The notes beneath the pieces are model-generated. The model had not been told where the DNA came from. It worked only from the letters and a program-made list of their open reading frames with translations, and made no database searches. Of a DNA stretch of 64,000 nt, positions 1 to 12,584 are shown one piece after another. Origin of the DNA: Helichrysum umbraculigerum (taxonomy: Eukaryota; Streptophyta; Magnoliopsida; Asterales; Asteraceae); contig CATIUR010000005.1 of assembly GCA_949592205.1 (NCBI GenBank), positions 111,861,777 through 111,925,776 on the forward strand, in the 5' to 3' direction. The translations under genes were made by a program, and so were the position numbers. Every line of letters begins with the position of its first letter. Position 1 is the stretch's first letter.

Positions 1-10
1 AGTTAGCCCT

Positions 11-84
11 ATGATGGCAAGAGAAATACAGAAGTTGAAAGACATGATATCGAGCGTCCCTGGGGTTGTACAACCGATTCCTGA
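11..84 (+). pseudogene. Tat gag, 5' fragment
   Basis: An open frame starting with two ATG codons at 11 and 14 runs to base 84, where the CACTA element begins. The same frame resumes at 3713 once the transposon and one copy of its TGA target duplication are removed, so this is the N-terminal side of the gag continued at 3713-4796. The true gag start is probably outside the window. Confidence 0.8.
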
Positions 85-119
85 CACTACAAGAAAAATG
101 GGTATTTGGGAAAGGGGAA

Positions 120-450
120 AACCGTGCAAAATACGCAAAAAACCGTGCCAAATACTATTTGGAACGGCTTTGGCACACTTTTGACTCTGTCTTAAATACA
201 AGGGTGCCAAATACATTTGGGTCGGGAAAAAACTGTGCTAAATAGTATTTGGCACGGGTTTTGGGACAGTTTTGCTTTTTTGTCACATATGGTGCATATT
301 TGACACGGTTGGTAAATCCGGTGCTAAATACATATTTTGGCACAGTTTAATCAACTCTGCCAAATGGTTTTGGCACGGTTGAATCAACTCTTCCAAATGC
401 ATTTGGCACTATTTGGTTCCTATGCCTAAAGCATTTGGTACGGTCTTTAT
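120..450. repeat. CACTA left subterminal palindromic repeats
   Basis: Several copies of an imperfect palindrome built from CCGTGCCAAATA and its complement TATTTGGCACGG recur here. In En/Spm elements, subterminal repeats of this kind are binding sites for the TNPA-type protein; that role here is inferred from position and repetition. Confidence 0.8.
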
Positions 451-3420
451 TTTTTTGATCCAAATTTTTTGTTGGAGCAATCTTTACCCCCCTAATGCAT
501 TTGTCACAATTTTATCAATTATGCCCAGATTAAATATCAGAACAGTTCAACTAACACAATCATTACACAGTAAAGTAAAAGGCCACAAATAAATCAAAGA
601 ATCCAAAATTCCAATATAATTCCAATTCAATTTACATACATCATGGTTTTAACAAAAAGATATACATCAATGTTATCTTCAATATTGACCTAATTAACAG
701 ATATCATTAGGTTTTCCCTTTCTGATCTTGCTTGAAAAATCTTCAAGCCTGCTCCATCTTCTTTCCTAAAGACATCAAGCGCAAACCAATAACTCGTTAA
801 TCAAATACGTAGTATATTATAACCCATTGAAATGTTTGCTTTTATGCTAAATTCATTTAACTTAGTTGTTACAAATATAACTTTATCCAACATACCCATC
901 ATCATTAAATGGGTCAAAAGAGTCACGTTTATTTATATTGCATAAGTTAGTAGTTGAAGATTTAAACAAAATATTACTTTTTCCCAGTTACTGAACTTGT
1001 GAAGATTACAACAAGCGGTCAAGCGTTTAGGAACAGTCAATGAAGAAAGTAAGCCTATGTTGATGTATAATGTTTGCTTCAATTTTCTCAAGTATCCTGA
1101 AAAATCAAGGAAGGTCATCGAATTTTGATGTATAGCTAATATGAAATATGAAAGAAATATTCAAATGAGTATCAAGAACATATTTCCTGAAGTACTAATA
1201 CTGACCAATGTCCATGTTCTTGAATTCATAGAAGATACTATAAGAGTTCTTGAAATTCATTGCCCACGGATTCTTGTACGATGCTAGTAATGGTAGTACA
1301 TAAAACAATATATCAGTATCACAAGTGGGTTAACCGTTAACAAACTAGTCTCGAAAACTCAAACCCGCATATAACCTCATATCAGTAGCCTGTTGAACCA
1401 ACATGAGCTGCATACTCCAACGAAGAAATATAAATATAATAAAATGATTCTCAACTATAAATTTTCATAGTATGCAAAAGAAAATAGAGATCATAAGCAA
1501 TACATAATAGGGATCGTAAACAATACACTGAAAATAGTTGATGTAGTTCTATGTGGCATTCCATCGAATATGTAGTGTGCAACCCCAACTACTACAACCA
1601 AGCTCATAATTGATTCCGCTAATCCAAACTATCAAATGAAAATTAAAAAAACTTTAAAGAGAAAGCAATTGTATCGAAAGCCTCTTATACACAATAAAAC
1701 GAACGACATAATAGAATTGAATGGATTACCTGAAAAATGTCCTTTGAATTTGTGCACCCCTCTACATTATACTGATTATCCCAAATGTAAAAGTCATGTT
1801 ACTAATTTTCACAATGATTTCAGTGGATTGGAATAAAAAAATGAAGAACATAATAAATTAGTAATTTTATAGAAAGAAAAAGTACCATGTGGTAGCAATC
1901 TTATTACGAACTCTAGTTTGAGATGACGGCTGTTGTGTGCAATGTTGCACTATGGTGAAGATGGCAGCGGGTATGAGAACTAGAGCAGGGGAAAATGAAG
2001 ACTGAGTTTGAAGCCCTATTTTTTGATTTGATTCGAATTTTGAAATGTATTCAAGTTTCGTTCAATTTACAGAGCGGGAGTTCAAATTTTTTGGGGGGAT
2101 ATTATTTGAGTTTTGGCCTCCTTGGGACTAAAAATTTGGTGTGAGATTAATATGTTATTATACGTTTTTTATTATAAAATAATTTATAATTGATACTTTA
2201 AATCTTTAATGAAATAAATAATTTATAGTCTTTGAAAAATAGGAAGAAATTGAATAAAAGAAAATATAATATTTTATCAAGAGAAATGCTAAACTTACAT
2301 ATGTTTTACAAATAAAAGTTTACATAATGGCATGGTACTAGTGTTTGACCAATCAAATAACTCATTTATTCCTCTTTCTTAATTCTTTTTCATCATGAAA
2401 CCTTTATGTAAGCATAGCATTGCTCTTTTATTAAACTTTACCTTTCCCAACTACAACGTAACACTTTCAATGGCTTTCTCTAAGATAAAAGGACTAAATT
2501 ATCATAAGACTTATTAACGGGTCATTGGTTTGTTATAGGACAAAACGATCTTTATTGCATTGGTGTTCCTTTAGCTAAATGAAGATGATCAACTATTATT
2601 AAATTTGTGACATCAATATGGTGGTTTATTATATATTAAACTAGCTTTTAAACTCATGTATACATACGGTTTATTTGTATAAATTATACAAAATTCGAAT
2701 GCCTATATAAAAAAAAGGATACTATTTTTAACTAATATTTAATAGAAGGATTGAGCTAATATTCGTATTTGTAGATATATAGAAACTGAATTATTTAAAA
2801 GGCCTTTTTAATTTAATCAATCTTATTAAATTTGTAATTACTATTCATGATATCACCCTGTCCTAAACTGTATCTAATTGGACAAAATCAAAGAATTTGG
2901 ATTAGTAATTAAATTTTTGATGACATCATCACCCGTTTCCTATATTATATTTAAAAAATTGTACATAAAGTAGTTAACTACTTCACTATTTGGATGTCAT
3001 TGCGAATGTATAAGTGTATAACATATCATACAAGTGAAAGAAATAAAGTAATATTACGATAACTAGATGAATTTTAATAAATTCCGTTTTATAAATTATG
3101 TGAAACAAAAATTATTGTATTTAGTTATATTCCTTCCTGGAAGAATTTTTAGTCTTGTAACGTTTTCACCATATTCTTAATAAATCAACTAGCATTGTGC
3201 ATTAAGAACTCGTATTATACGCATCAACAATGCAAAGCATTGGTGGATGTGTCATTTGCCCGAACCATTATAATGAATAATGAATCATTGTAAATTCTTA
3301 GACTCTTATTTGGTCTTTGTAATAATGCAATACATAAAATAAGTAATTTGTATTAAGATTTTATAAAAGAAACAATCAATAACAAATAATAAAATTGAAA
3401 AACTAGCATTTTGGTCGGTT
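451..3420. other. CACTA interior without recognisable genes
   Basis: AT-rich sequence with only short frames on either strand. I see no transposase remnant, no internal repeat array and no captured gene that I can name. Confidence 0.6.
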
Positions 3421-3424
3421 AACT

Positions 3425-3690
3425 TCAATTCGTCCCAAATACTTATGTACTTGACACCACTTTCAAAAACCGTTCCAAATACATAGGTATTTGGGACGGC
3501 TTAAAAAAAGCGTCTCAAATACCATGTTATTTAGAACAGCTCTTTATGACCGTTCCAAATACATATGTATTTGGGTCGCCTATTTATTTGCGGTTCCAAA
3601 TGCACAGATATTTGGTACGGGGCTATAATTGTGCCTAATACACGTATTTGGAACAGTTTTTTGGCCTTGCCAAATAAGCTTGTCCTAAAA
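3425..3690. repeat. CACTA right subterminal palindromic repeats
   Basis: Units pair CCGTTCCAAATAC with GTATTTGGGACGG around a short centre, for example near 3470-3500 and 3550-3580. They match the left-end repeats apart from C/T and G/A changes in the CGTGCC block, now CGTTCC or CGTCCC. Confidence 0.8.
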
Positions 3691-3712
3691 AGTCACTTTT
3701 CTTGTAGTGTGA

Positions 3713-4796
3713 AGTTGCTCCAACGGCGCATAGGATCTCAAGATTTGCTCCGCCTATCTGTGATGCTGAGTTCCCAAAGAGATTTCAAACACCAAATATG
3801 AAGCTGTATGACGGAACGACGGATCCTGAGGAGCACATTGCGCAATACAGGGAGAGGATGGAGATCATTCCTATTCCTTATGATCTTAAAGAAGCATGCT
3901 TATGGAAGGGCTTTGGCTCTACTCTCACAGGATCCGCACTAAAATGGCTGTTAAATGTTCCCCCTTACTCTATTACTTTGTTTGCTCATTTGGTTAATCT
4001 ATTTAATAATCAATTCTCTTGCAGTAGAACATTTGAAAAGCTAACGACTGATTTGTACAGAGTTGTCCAAAAAGCTAATGAGTCTCTTCGAGATTTTCTA
4101 GGGAGATTCAGGAGAGAATCTTTGAATATACCTAATTTGGATATGCCTACTGCTGTACAAGCCTTTAAGAGGGGGATCAAAAGGGATTCCCCATTTTATG
4201 AGGATCTTGTTATGAATCCTTGCAGGAACCTTGACGAAGTCAGAAACAGAGCTTTAAGGTTCATCAGATTGGAAGAAGATGTGATGATACAGAAAAGGGT
4301 GGATACTCAATCAGCATATGATAGGCCCAACAGGAAATCAGACTCATCCTCGTTTAGATCAAACAGAAGCAAACCTTATACCAGAAATGAGGATCGTCGT
4401 GTGAATACTATCGACGAAGAAGATGAAGAGTATCCTAAAATAACTGATTATAATTTTTCTGTAGATACAACTGGTATATTGTGTGCCATGCAGGATCTAG
4501 GAGATAAGGCGAGATGGCCAAAAAAGAGTGATAAGTCTTATGCATGGAAGGATAAATCTAAATGGTGTGCGTACCATGAGGATTTTAGCCACATAACTGA
4601 GAATTGCATAGCTCTCCGGAAAGAGATCATTCATTTGCTTGGGAAAAAGAAGGATCACACAAAGGATCATGACATAGTTCAGGATCCTGGGTCTCAGGAT
4701 AATCGCAGGATCCCTACTAGAGCAGGATCCCCACCTTCAGACGCCAAGGTAATCAATTTTATTTCTGGTGGCTCTGATATATGTGGCACTTCTTAA
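3713..4796 (+). pseudogene. Tat gag, main part
   Basis: This encodes the retrotransposon capsid polyprotein that packages element RNA. The frame continues from 11-84 across the CACTA insertion. The conserved capsid region lies about 3800-4260, followed by a basic linker and a zinc-binding-like motif WCAYHEDFSHITENC near 4560-4610, which replaces the usual CCHC knuckle. The stretch from the first in-window methionine at 3798 is 332 codons. A TAA at 4794-4796 interrupts the polyprotein; the same frame continues into protease. BamHI-type GGATCC sequences are unusually frequent. It is inactive because of the insertion and the stop. Confidence 0.85.
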
Positions 4797-5372
4797 TCTG
4801 CAGCAAAGAGGCACGCAAGGGAATCCAAATCAGAAAAGTCGTATAAACCAACAAGGAATTCCATGAAGAAAGATGAGAAGGTTATAGCATTTGATGAGGA
4901 TGATTTGGAAGAAGTTCAGGATCCTCACCATGACGGTTCGGTTATCACTCTCTATGTTGCCAATCATTTTGTGCGAAGGATCCTGATCGATGGAGGAAGC
5001 TCAGTCAACATCATTTGTCTGGAGACCTTGAAAAGAATGGGTATTCCAGAATCGGAGATCACCTCAAGATCCACTGTATTGATAGGATTCAGTGGAGAAG
5101 CAAATAATACAGTTGGTGATATCAAGTTGCTGCTTTACATTGAAGAGGTAAACTCCATTCAAAAGTTCAGTGTTATGGATTGTCTGTCAAGCTATAACAT
5201 TATCCTAGGAAGACCATGGTTGCATGATATGAAAGCTGTACCATCGACGTATCATCAATGCGTCAAACTGCCAACTCCATGGGGAGTGGTCAAGATCAGC
5301 AGTGACCAACAGGAAGCAAAGGATTGTTATACAACATCGATGAAGTCTACTGCCAAGCCTCCATCAGCATAG
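4797..5372 (+). pseudogene. Tat aspartic protease domain
   Basis: This is the retroviral-type aspartic protease that cleaves the polyprotein. The active-site motif ILIDGGSSVNII is encoded near 4980-5010, and the flap-side motif NIILGRPWLH follows near 5197-5225. Both are typical of Ty3/gypsy proteases. The frame is the same as gag and RT. A TAG at 5370-5372 separates it from the RT segment, so the polyprotein is broken here. Confidence 0.85.
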
Positions 5373-6930
5373 CAATTAAAGAATAAGGCATGGGCTGTAC
5401 TAGATACAAGGGAACAGGACGTCAAAGAAATGCCGCTTGACTCAAAGGATCCTGAAGAAAAAGTGCTTATAGGATCAGGGATCCCAAAGGATCTTGAACA
5501 GGATCTAATGAAATTCTTAAATCAAAGGAAATCAACTTTTGCCTGGAAGCCAGAGGATATGACAGGTATATCTAAGAATATTATAACTCATAAACTTGGA
5601 ATTGATAGCAGTTTCAGGCCAGTTCAACAAAAGAGAAGAAAATTTGCGCCGGAAAGGAATGCTATTATCCAGGCAGATGTTGAAAGACTACTTGCTGCTG
5701 GCATGATAAGGGAAGTAAAATTTCCGAGATGGTTAGCAAACGTGTTGGTGGTAAAAAAGAAGAATGGGAAATGGAGAGTGTGTGTGGATTACACGGATCT
5801 CAATAAAGCCTGCCCAAAGGATCCATTTCCATTGTCTCATATAGATTCAATGGTGGATGCTACAGCTGGTCATGAGATCCTAACCTTCATGGATGCTTCA
5901 TCAGGATTTCAACAAATCCAGATGGAACCCTCAGACCAGGAAGACACAGCCTTCATAACCCCCACAGGTATTTATTGTTATGTTGCTATGCCTTTTGGTC
6001 TTAAAAATGCAGGTGCAATATATCAAAGGCTAGTCAACATGATGTTCAAAGACCAATTGGGAAGCACAATGGAAGTATACATCGATGATATGGTAGTAAA
6101 GTCAAAGAAAACTGAGGATCATCGTCAGGATCTTAAGGTGGCCTTTGACATCCTGGATCAATACAACATGAAGCTTAATCCTGCTAAATGCCACTTTGGA
6201 GTGGGGGCAGGAAAATTCTTGGGATATATGGTGACCAAGAGAGGGATAGAAGCTAGCCCAGAACAGATCAAAGCTATTCTGAACCTAAAGTCTCCATCAA
6301 GTCCGAAAGATATGCAAAGGTTAACAGGAAGGATAGCAGCTCTGAACCGTTTTATTTCAAGATCCTCAGACAGATGCAAGGAGTTCTATGATATCCTCAA
6401 GAAGAACAAAAAGTTCGAGTGGGGAGAAAAGCATGAAGCTGCGTTTCGAGAATTGAAGAATTACTTGTCATCAACTCCTTTATTAATGAAGACTGAGAAT
6501 GGTGAACCACTATTCCTCTATCTATCGATTTCTCAGAATGCTGTAAGTGCGGTACTTGTGAAGGATCATGGAGGACAACAACATCCTGTTTAGTATGTAA
6601 GTAAAAGCCTATTAGATGCTGAAACCGGGTATTCCCATCTTGAAAAACTTATACTTGCATTAGTCATGGCATCCACTAAACTTAGGCATTATTTTGAGAC
6701 ACACCCTATAAATGTAAGAACTAATTATCCTATTAAAAATGTTCAGAGAAAACCAAAAATGTCAGGACGCCTAGCTAAATGGTCTGTAAAGTTAAGTGCT
6801 TATAATCTGATTTATGAACCTAGGAATGCAATTAAATCCCAAGCTTTGGCAGATTTTATTGCTGACTTCACTAGTGACCTTCAAAAAGAAGTAGATTTAG
6901 AAGTACAAGAACTAAATCAAATAACTGAAA
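5373..6930 (+). pseudogene. Tat reverse transcriptase and first RNase H
   Basis: The RT core spans about 5640-6290. It has the Tat signature VDYTDLNKACPKDPFPL (about 5780-5830), FMDASSGFQQI (about 5887-5920), MPFGLKNAG and the catalytic YIDD at about 6077-6090. RNase H follows (about 6400-6860), with VSKSLLDAETGYSHLEK and the tail AIKSQALADFIADF that leads to the second RNase H in this lineage. One in-frame TAG at 6591-6593 lies inside RNase H. Catalytic residues of the polymerase are otherwise present, but the frame is closed on both sides. Confidence 0.9.
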
Positions 6931-7320
6931 GATGGACATTATACACCGATGGTGCTTCTAATATAAAAGGTACGAATTTTATTAAAATCACCTCAAGGTG
7001 ATATTATGCCTCAAGCTATAAGATGTGAATTTCAGGCTACAAATAACGAGGCAGAATATGAAGCATTAATTGCAGGATTACAATTAGCTAAGGATATTGG
7101 AATAAAGTACTTGAATGTATATGTTGACTTATTATTAATTGCTAATCATTATAATGGGACATACACTGTAAAAGTAGATAGATTAGCTGCATATTTGGAG
7201 ATTGTTAAGAATCTTGCAGGTAGCTTCGAGATCTTCGACATTCAATAGGTACCACGTGAGGATAACAATGAAGCGGATGCTCTAGCTAACCTGGGGTCAA
7301 GTCTAAGAATCCCACCAGAT
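6931..7320 (+). pseudogene. Tat second (archaeal-type) RNase H domain
   Basis: A second RNase H is a recognised property of the Tat lineage. The block WTLYTDGASN (about 6932-6961) gives the first catalytic Asp, EAEYEALIAGL (about 7050-7080) the Glu, and EADALANLG (about 7270-7296) the last Asp. Between the first and second blocks, near 6970-7000, the reading frame shifts and the Gly-rich strand is shortened, so a small deletion occurred. A TAG at 7246-7248 adds a second break. Confidence 0.85.
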
Positions 7321-8694
7321 GTCAAAATACCGATTATACATATTACAGCGCCTGCCATCGCTAATAAGGATAACAACGAAGAGAAAGTGTGTGACGTTAA
7401 GGATCCTCAGCCTGGAGACAATTCGAATGCATCAGGTTCTGGGGGCAAGTCAGGATCATGGATGCAGCCGATCATGGAATATATACAACACGATGTGATC
7501 CCTAAGGATGAAAACAATCCTAAAGTTTTCAGATTAAAAGTATCCCGTTTTATTATTGAAAATGGTATATTGTATAAAAAATCACTTGCAGGACCATTAT
7601 TGCGATGCCTTGAGGATCCTGAAGCCAAAGCAGTTCTTAAGGATATACATGAAGGTAATTGTGGGAATCATTCTGGGGACAGAGCGTTATTTTCAAAAAC
7701 ATTGAGAACAGGATACTTCTGGCCTACTATGAAGAAAGATTCCATGGATTTTGCTCGCAAATGTGATGCTTGTCAAAGGCACGGGAACATCCATCATCAA
7801 CCAGCAGAACCGATGCATCCGATTATCTCACCATGGCCGTTTATGAAATGGGGGATGGATATCGTGGGAAAATTACCTATTGCTCCAGGAGAAAAAGTGT
7901 TTATGCTTGCGATGACAGATTATTTTTCCAAATGGATAGAAGCTGAGGCATTTGTTCAAGTTAAGGAAAAGGACGTTATCTCATTCATCAAGAGAAATAT
8001 CCTCACAAGGTTTGGGATCCCGGCAGAAATAGTATGTGACAATGGATCCTAATTTATTGGAAGAAGAACAACTAAGTTTTGTGAAAGTTGGGGAATCAAG
8101 ATGATAACTTCAACACCAGTTCTTCCTCAAGCTAATGGTCAGGCAGAATCCAGCAATAAAATTATAATCAACAATCTTAAGAAGAGGCTGGATGCTAAGA
8201 AAGGAAGATGGGCTGAAGAATTACCTTTTGTGTTATGGGCTGATAGGACCACTGAAAAGGAGGCAACTAAGCAAACTCCTTTTGCTTTGGTGTTTGGATC
8301 CGAAGCCATGATCCCGACAGAAATGGTGATCCCAACGGCAAAATCCCCGATGCAGACTTTGGAAGCAAACAAAAAAGCATTGATTCAGGATTTAGACACT
8401 GTGGATGAGTTGAGGGATCGTGCTAAATTTAGGATTGCTACATACCAACAGAGGATATCAAGATCCTACAACAAAAATGTTAGGATAAGAAGGTTTCGAG
8501 TAGGAGATTTGGTATTAAGAAAAGTTTTTCAAAATACTAAGAATCCCGCTGAAGGAAAGCTAGCACCGAAGTAGGAAGGTCCATATTTGATAGATTCGGA
8601 TGCTGGAAAGGGGGCGTATTGGTTGGCCAATATGGATGGTGAACTACTTCCAAGATCCTGGAATGCCATTCATTTGAAACTCTACCATGTGTAA
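7321..8694 (+). pseudogene. Tat integrase
   Basis: This enzyme inserts the element's cDNA into the genome. The H2C2 zinc domain is visible (HEGNCGNHSG and CDACQRHG, about 7650-7785), then the core with WGMDIVGKLP (about 7850-7880), VCDNGS at 8033-8050 and a Q-A-N-GQAE-S-NK block around 8130-8160. The end is a conserved chromo-less tail finishing LKLYHV at 8694. In-frame stops lie at 8050-8052 (TAA, where family members have Gln) and 8572-8574 (TAG, where they have Trp). Both fit C-to-T or G-to-A decay. Confidence 0.88.
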
Positions 8695-10109
8695 GTTGAA
8701 TGTTTTTATTCAACATAAAAGGTACTCCTGTGATCCTTAACTTTTCATTGATTTTAATACTTTTTACTATATATATTTAAGTGTATATTATAATGATATA
8801 TTGACATATGCATGAAAGTTTATTATGATTATTATTCTCATTGAATACTCTACTGACTTAAGCGTCAGAGGGGTGTTAGGCGAACTAACGCCCACCTTTA
8901 CCCAAGATTTTGTATTTGTTGTAGTTCATACATTTAAGGATCATGGAATGAAGATTAGAGGTTGGCAACCTCTCCTCCGTTAAGGATCCCAGCGATTCTT
9001 TAAGGTTTAGAGGTTTCCGTACAGATAAACACCTCTCTACGAATATGGTTTTGACACCTCGCCGGGTGCGCACGATGTTTGATTATAGTGCCATGGTTAG
9101 GGAATCGGTGATGCCTCTGGTAGCCGACAACTTCATTTCCGTTGGCCTATAGATCAAGCGCTAACGAATGTCGATACTGATGTGCACTAAACGTATCGAT
9201 CTAAGGTTTGTGTCATTTTCACGTTACTCTAAGGTTTGTAATGTTTTCACATTACCAATTGGTTAGGCATTTTCATGTCTCAAATGGCGTAGCCCAAGAA
9301 TCAAACGGTTTGTAATGTTTTCACATTACCTAATGGTTTGGCATTTACATTTCACTTTTATAGTTTTCTTAAACTATCTAATGGTTATAATGTTAACACA
9401 TTATCAAAGTTTTCATTGGTTAAGTCTAATAAATAACTTTATTAGCTCTAATGTTTTCATTATTATCAAAATTGTTTTGATCTAAGGATCACAAAATCTT
9501 TTTAAGATCACAACATCTTTCAAAAATAAACAAATTGTTTTCGCAATCAATTTATAAGTTGTCAATATTTTCATGTTACAGGAAATATCCATTGCAATTC
9601 ATCATTGTCTACAAAATATTTTAGGATCCCGAAATCTTAGGATCCTACATTCAAGTTTATATAACATCCGGTTAAGGATCCTGGAATCTTAGGATCCTAA
9701 ACTCAAGATTACTTCAGATCCAGTTAAGGACCCTTGAAACCTGTAACGCTGAGTGGATATTGAGAGAATCTTCTCATTATCCTGGATGTATCCTGAGGGA
9801 ATCTCTTCAGGATCCTGTTTCTAAGCAAACATATATATGTATACTGAGGGAATCTCCTCAGTATCCTAAAGACGGAAGACATAAATAATATCCTACTATT
9901 ATTAACAGCAAAAGATTGCAGGGTTATTCATCCTGAATCAAAGTTCAAAAGAAGTGTAGGAAATTTAAATTGTCCTGTGGCCGACATGAACCACATTCAA
10001 CACCACCATGGTTGACCATACCAAGTCAACCTCACCCCAAATAATTGTTTTGTTACAATCAGAACCCTTGGAATCTAAAAACATAAAAGCTAAACTGGGC
10101 TCCGGCTAG
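8695..10109 (+). other. Tat spacer between integrase and antisense gene
   Basis: No protein-coding signal. It holds a CTGACTTAAGCGTCAGAG motif at 8853-8870, a short conserved sequence I associate with the post-integrase spacer of Tat elements. Imperfect repeats of GGTTTGTAATGTTTTCAC follow at about 9200-9420, and a stretch dense in AGGATCCT at about 9615-9820. Confidence 0.6.
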
Positions 10110-11744
10110 TTATATATCTTCCTTGGCCAGGGTTAAATCTGCATCTTCAGCAGGATCCTCTGGAGTCTCCGATGTTGGCACTGGATTCTCCATCTCGGTG
10201 TCTTCGATATCGATTGGAACCTTCTGTGTTGAAGTGTTAGGAGTCTTCTTAACTGATGTTCTGGTACCTTTACCACTAGCTTCATCAAGGAAATCTCCAA
10301 CCTTTAGATTCTCGCCCTCCAATTTTGCTAACTTGTCCTGCCAGGCTTGGATATTCCAAAAGGTAATGTCAAGACCTTTAGCACTAGCTTCAGACGCCAT
10401 CAGGATCCTGTCCTTGAGCACCGCAGCAACTGCATCTTTCTTGACACCTGCAACCATAACCTCGCTTTATTCATCAATTCTTTTTTGAGCTTCAACATCT
10501 TTTTGGGCAGCATAAGCTGTCATGTCTTCGATTTCTCTCTTCAGATAGGCATTTTCCCGAGAAGAAGTTTTTGCTGCAATGGCAGCTGACTTCTTGATGC
10601 TCTCAATTATCTCCAGTTTCTCCTTATAACATTTGGATGCTTGTTCCATGATCTTGAGAAGACATATATAATTAAAGTATAAAGTTGTATGTACAGATGA
10701 AAGGTTGAACAAGGGTGATAAGATATACCTTGTCAAAATCAAGTGTGGGTTCATCAGGATCCTCATTGACGTTGGCTTTCCTCTTCTTGGTACTTGACCC
10801 AGAACGGAGGATAGGGACTTTAGCCTTCCTGGATTCGGTAACTGATTTTTCCACCTTGATCGGTACATCTTCATCATCAATATCCGACAAGGAGAAATAG
10901 GATGTTGTTTCAAAAAATTATCCTATTAAAAAGCAGGAAAGAGGCATTTTTTGATAGAATTTAAGATTTACCTACCGCAGTGGGAGTTGCTTTTTGTGGC
11001 TTCATGACTTCCGGTGAAGGGGAATATGAAAATGTTCTGTCACCCTTGGGAACTTGTAAGAAGTTCTTTATCAACTCTTCTGTATCATGGAGAGGAGGAG
11101 CTAAATTTTCGAAGATGGCTGCAAAAGAAACAAGATAAGTTAGAAACAGAAATACGCGTAGAATGAAACCCTGAGATAATTTTGATCCTACCCTTTGCGA
11201 GCCAAACTGTAGGGATCAATTCTTCATCAGGAAGAGATTTGCGACCAACGAAGAAGAACCTCTCTTTCCAATTAGGATTGTTCTGAGTGGTACAAAGGAC
11301 GAGGTGTTTACGTCTTGGCTTGATTTTGAAAAGAAAATAATTAGAGCCATGTGAGCGGAGGTGATAGGTTTGGGCTACTTCAGGAATTCCAAGGTGAGTA
11401 TGATGAGATTCATTGACAGAATGAATGACGAAAAGGGTGCGCCAAATCATAGGCATTGTTTGTGAATAACATAACCGTGTCATGCCAAAGAAGTCGCTGA
11501 AAATCTCCGGGAATGGATATTTGAGCCCTAGGGTAAAAGGAAACTCAGGGAAGCATATCCATCAATCTGATCGATGATCAGCGTGGACATTAGGATCATA
11601 AGGTCGGAAAAAAATGTTTTCAGGGAAAGAGCTTTTGAGCTTTTGTATATCGGAATCAAATAGCGAAGATGAAACAGGGTCGGAAATCATTTTTTGATCG
11701 ATAAATTCAGGAAGGTCCGACTCGTTTCTAGTTGCAGGTTTCAT
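10110..11744 (-). pseudogene. Tat antisense gene (aORF), spliced, with two premature stops
   Basis: Antisense genes between integrase and the 3' LTR are known in Tat elements. The segment around 11200-11480 (PEVAQTYHL, NYFLFKIKPRR, NPNWKERFFFVG) looks like the Pfam family named 'Transposase (putative) gypsy type' (PF04195). Start is ATG at 11744. Predicted exons are 11192-11744, about 10972-11118, 10729-10922 and 10110-10652. The introns have clear signals, best in 11119-11191 (GGTAGGATC donor, TTTCTTTTGCAG acceptor). The last exon is Lys/Glu-rich and probably coiled coil. In-frame TGA at 11562-11564 and TAA at 10467-10469 break it. Its function is not established. Confidence 0.75.
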
Positions 11745-11961
11745 TTTCAATACGAAAGGAAGTGAAAAATGAAGGAGAAGAGAAAGAAGTAATACCTGAC
11801 AACGAGCCGGGTAAAAGACGGAATAGAAGTTGAATGAGATACGACATGCGTCAGAATAGCTATAAATACTCGGACACGATAATCGATGCAACTACCTAAC
11901 ACGATTTAAGCGGTTACCCTGAGAAGTTACAACGTTTAAGGATCCTGAAAAACGTTATAAC

Positions 11962-11973
11962 TTCGGGGGCAAT
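11962..11973 (+). promoter_or_regulatory. Tat polypurine tract
   Basis: CTTCGGGGGCAAT lies directly before the TGTTGTGGG start of the 3' LTR. This is the expected position and style for second-strand cDNA priming in Tat elements. Confidence 0.7.
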
Positions 11974-12382
11974 TGTTGTGGGTAGATTTTTATCTAACAT
12001 TGCAGGATCCTTATTAGCATCGTAATATCGACACACAGGTATGAAAAGTATTTATATTTCATATTCGTATCTTGTATGACTGTTTTCAGGATCACGGTTA
12101 TATGTAAGGATCCTGAGAATACTTTTATTGTTTATCTTGCAGGATCCTAGTTAGGATATATTTGTTTAAAATAATTATGCAGGATACTGAATTAGGGGGA
12201 TCCTTGATTAAGGAACCTAAGTTTATTCTGGACTATGCATAGCTCAGGATCCCGAACCTATATTAGTTCTGGATCATGTGCTGTTTAACATGTTTGTTTT
12301 CCTTGAGTATTGACTAGGTCATAAGAGGAACGCGTCATCTGAGATATGCCCCGGATTATATGGCAAGGTCTTGGTACGCTTA
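11974..12382 (+). repeat. Tat 3' LTR, left part
   Basis: The LTR starts TGTTGTGGGTAG and is cut at 12382 by the F1 array. The last five bases GCTTA are the F1 target duplication. It contains seven or so GGATC-type motifs in 400 bases. It continues at 25530; the rejoined LTR is about 1.08 kb. Confidence 0.85.
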
Positions 12383-12584
12383 TGTAACACCCGGTCAAAA
12401 AGGTCAAAATTCGCGCCCAATTTAAACATTTATTTACTCGTATTTAGTTACGTATTAATGCTAAAATACTTAAAACTTTTATATATATAATTATATAAAC
12501 GTACGTGATTATTTTTTTAAAATTCAACATAACATGAGTTCGGGAGAAACGAAATAACACGAAATCGAGACCCGGATGGATCAG

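Larger units (their letters stand above)
85..3709. mobile_element. Non-autonomous CACTA (En/Spm-type) DNA transposon, 3.6 kb
   Basis: The ends are a perfect 13-base terminal inverted repeat, CACTACAAGAAAA at 85-97 and TTTTCTTGTAGTG at 3697-3709. It is flanked by the 3-base duplication TGA (82-84 and 3710-3712), the length expected for CACTA elements. Both ends carry subterminal palindromic repeats. No transposase-like ORF is present; the longest frames are under 80 codons and do not resemble TNPA or TNPD. It therefore depends on transposase made elsewhere. It is inserted in the Tat gag. Confidence 0.93.

Noticed and set aside
10123..10488. 121-codon + strand frame
   Set aside because: Lies wholly opposite the last exon of the Tat antisense gene, whose protein is more plausible.
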